A stretch of 64,000 bases of DNA from Bacilli bacterium. GTDB lineage: Bacteria; Bacillota_I; Bacilli_A; ML615J-28; CAG-698. The stretch's first letter is position 1, and each line of letters opens with the position of its first letter. This document shows, piece after piece, positions 62,115 to 64,000 of the stretch. A program made the translations under genes and the position numbers. The stretch covers positions 1 through 64,000 of the forward strand of contig JAFZWP010000010.1 in NCBI GenBank assembly GCA_017617065.1, read 5' to 3'. Below the pieces are notes generated by a model. That model saw only the letters and a program-made list of their open reading frames with translations. It ran no database searches and was not told where the DNA came from.

Positions 62115-64000
62115 TATTTTCTACCTCCTACAGTAATATTTTGTACCCTTATTGTTGGTTGACCAACATTAGTTGGGATAGATCCGCTTAAAGATCCACA
62201 CATTCCTGTTGCCATTGCAAAGTTATCATTAGCAATCATATCTACATTCATTAATACTTCAGCACCAGATCCAATTAAAGTTGCGCCCTTAATTAGAGTA
62301 GTAAGTTTACCATCTTTAATTAAGTAGCCTTCTTGAACAGCAAAGTTGAATTCACCAGTTGAAGGATTAACACTTCCTCCACCCATCTTTGCTGCAAAGA
62401 ATCCATCTTTAACACTAGCGATGATTTCTTCTTTAGTATATTTACCAGGAGCAAAGAATGTGTTTGTCATACGTGAAGTTGGAGAATATTTGTATGATTC
62501 TCTTCTACCTGATCCTGTAATTGGATGATTCATTCTAAATGAATTACGATAATCTACTAAATATGATTTTAAAACACCATTTTCAATTAAAACATTACGA
62601 TGAGTTAGATTACCTTCATCATCACAATTTAATGATCCCCATTCACCATTCATTGTTCCATCATCAACTGCTGTTACGCAATCATTAGCAATCTTTTGAC
62701 CAAGTTTTCCGCAGAATACTGATAAGCCTCTTGCTACACTAGTTGCTTCTAGTGAGTGAACACATGCTTCGTGTAAAATAACACCACCAAATGCATTATC
62801 AATGACTACTGTCATCTTACCACCTGCAATATCTTCAGCGCTTAACATAGCAACAGCATTTTCCCCAACTTTCTTTCCTAAAGCAGTGAAGTTATAGTTA
62901 TCAAATAATTCATAACCTTGATTCATACCATATTGTTCACCAGCTTGTTGAGAATCGGTACCATTAGAAGCAATTGCCATTTGGGCAATACGAATGTTAC
63001 ATCTATTGTCATGAGCAAATGTACCATTTGAGTTAACAATTGTCACATCTTGAACGGCTTCAGTTAATCTAGTTATTGATTGAATAACTCCTTCTACCAT
63101 AGCTGCATCATTTGCTTTTTTCATTAATGCTACTTTTTCTTCTAACTTTACATCATTTGGATGTTTCTTTATCTCTACAATCTTAGGTAGTTTAGCTTGT
63201 TGTAGTGGAGCTACTTCAACCTTCTTTTCTCCATTAAAGCTTGAAGCTAACTTTTTAGCTAAAGCTAACATTTCTTCAAATGATGTATTATTAGTATAAC
63301 CATATACCTCTTCTACACCATTTAAGATTCTAATACCAACACCATGAATGTTTTCACTATTAGCATTAGCAAGTTCTCCATTAGCCATTTGATAAGTGCG
63401 ATGGAATGAATCTTCAATAAATAATTCTCCAAAGCTAGCACCAGTTGCTAAGCATGCTTCCAAAATAACTTTGTATTGTTCTTTTACTTTATCATTATCT
63501 TCTAACCAGTTAAGACTCTTATTTAATCTATCCATACTTTCCTCTTTTCCTAAAATATCAGCGATTTCTACGCTTCCACCAGGTGTAACTTCAACTCCGC
63601 TTAAAGCCACTCTAAGTACGCTATAAACTTGACCGCTTTTAGCACCTAGCATTTCTGCGACTTTCAAAGTTGCCGCATGTAAATTATCTTCTTTCCAATC
63701 TTTAATATCATTAAATACTGGAATAGAAGCTTTAATTACAGTTCTAGCTACATCTAAATCAATCTTAAATTTCTTGTTTAAATATAATACTGGATCAAAC
63801 TTCTTAAAGTTAACAATGAATTTAACTTTATCTTCAATTTCACTAAAGATTTCAATTCTACTTTGGAGAAGCTTACCAAACTTAACATAGTCATATTTAC
63901 CAGCTATACTGCTCGACTCAAAAAATGGAGTAGCATATTCCATAAATTTATCAAATGGTAATTCTTTGATGTATTCACCATTTAACCATCTCATCTTCTT
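62114..64000 (-). CDS. Glutamyl-tRNA synthetase (C-terminal part) fused in frame to TldD (partial at window end)
   Basis: The frame is open to the window edge. The ATG at 63994 is internal, with Lys-Lys before it. The first ~160 visible residues are the C-terminal anticodon-binding domain of GluRS: MRWLNGEYIKELPFDKF, FGKLLQSRIEIFSEIED, DNLHAATLKVAEMLGAKSGQ, LRVALSGVEVTPGGS and ILGKEESMDRLNKSL. Near residues 162-170 (about 63487-63511) it changes, without a stop or Met, to a TldD: KEQYKVILEACLATGASFGEL, the zinc site LHEACVHSLEA (HExxxH), RRESYKYSPTSRMTNTF. The TldD part is full length. The upstream GluRS catalytic part is off the window. The Gly-rich neighbours of HExxxH (usually HEACGHGLE) have changed to Val and Ser. 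Confidence 0.88.
   Translation of the reverse strand, partial: KKMRWLNGEYIKELPFDKFMEYATPFFESSSIAGKYDYVKFGKLLQSRIEIFSEIEDKVKFIVNFKKFDPVLYLNKKFKIDLDVARTVIKASIPVFNDIKDWKEDNLHAATLKVAEMLGAKSGQVYSVLRVALSGVEVTPGGSVEIADILGKEESMDRLNKSLNWLEDNDKVKEQYKVILEACLATGASFGELFIEDSFHRTYQMANGELANANSENIHGVGIRILNGVEEVYGYTNNTSFEEMLALAKKLASSFNGEKKVEVAPLQQAKLPKIVEIKKHPNDVKLEEKVALMKKANDAAMVEGVIQSITRLTEAVQDVTIVNSNGTFAHDNRCNIRIAQMAIASNGTDSQQAGEQYGMNQGYELFDNYNFTALGKKVGENAVAMLSAEDIAGGKMTVVIDNAFGGVILHEACVHSLEATSVARGLSVFCGKLGQKIANDCVTAVDDGTMNGEWGSLNCDDEGNLTHRNVLIENGVLKSYLVDYRNSFRMNHPITGSGRRESYKYSPTSRMTNTFFAPGKYTKEEIIASVKDGFFAAKMGGGSVNPSTGEFNFAVQEGYLIKDGKLTTLIKGATLIGSGAEVLMNVDMIANDNFAMATGMCGSLSGSIPTNVGQPTIRVQNITVGGRK

Overview
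The window is AT-rich bacterial DNA with tightly packed genes, leaderless lipobox lipoproteins, strong AGGAGG-type ribosome sites and sigma-A-like promoters. The standard code is used: TGA ends feoA and the Ig-like lipoprotein gene, and Trp is TGG. Fe-only and anaerobic functions (NrdG2-type activase, desulfoferrodoxin, FeoAB) and a large Gram-positive glycan operon suggest an uncultured, anaerobic, probably gut-associated low-GC Bacillota, perhaps class Bacilli. The exact lineage is an inference. Nearly all genes lie on the minus strand; two are complete on plus.

Layout. 1-5.8 kb: tail of an unknown gene, a RhuM-PLD-like protein, threonine aldolase and NrdG2, fructose-bisphosphate aldolase, MscS and RsmI. 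6.0-7.45 kb: a YwaF-like membrane protein, then an unannotated type III toxin-antitoxin locus (promoter, tandem-repeat RNA, terminator, ToxN/CptN-like toxin with a one-base frameshift). 7.5-18.3 kb: one operon from an ABC exporter through cysK-cysE, a small membrane protein, a TldD/TldE pair, a phosphoesterase, a GH3 glucosidase and fRMsr. 18.3-21.7 kb: feoA-feoA-feoB-Cys-rich protein, with paired palindromic operators and a DtxR-family regulator. 21.7-25 kb: a membrane protein and an amino-acid ABC transporter behind a lysine riboswitch. 25-28 kb: M18 peptidase, BioY, desulfoferrodoxin, an ArsC-like protein and SemiSWEET.

28.1-57.3 kb is a 17-gene glycan locus read leftward. It has two large surface lipoproteins, an internal terminator, an LplB/LplC-type importer without its own ATPase, two DUF4127 proteins, two GH31, GH20, a GH26-like enzyme, GDPD, a phosphodiester glycosidase, an N-acylglucosamine 2-epimerase, a double-SGNH esterase, an oxidoreductase and an MBL hydrolase. 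The secreted enzymes would trim a glycan, possibly phosphodiester-linked and GlcNAc-containing. The importer would take up fragments and the cytoplasmic enzymes would finish them.

57.5-64 kb: a plus-strand radical SAM protein, an ORF6N-PLD-like protein related at its C-terminus to the RhuM protein at the left end, metK, a second TldE, and a gene cut by the window edge in which the C-terminal part of glutamyl-tRNA synthetase is fused in frame to TldD.
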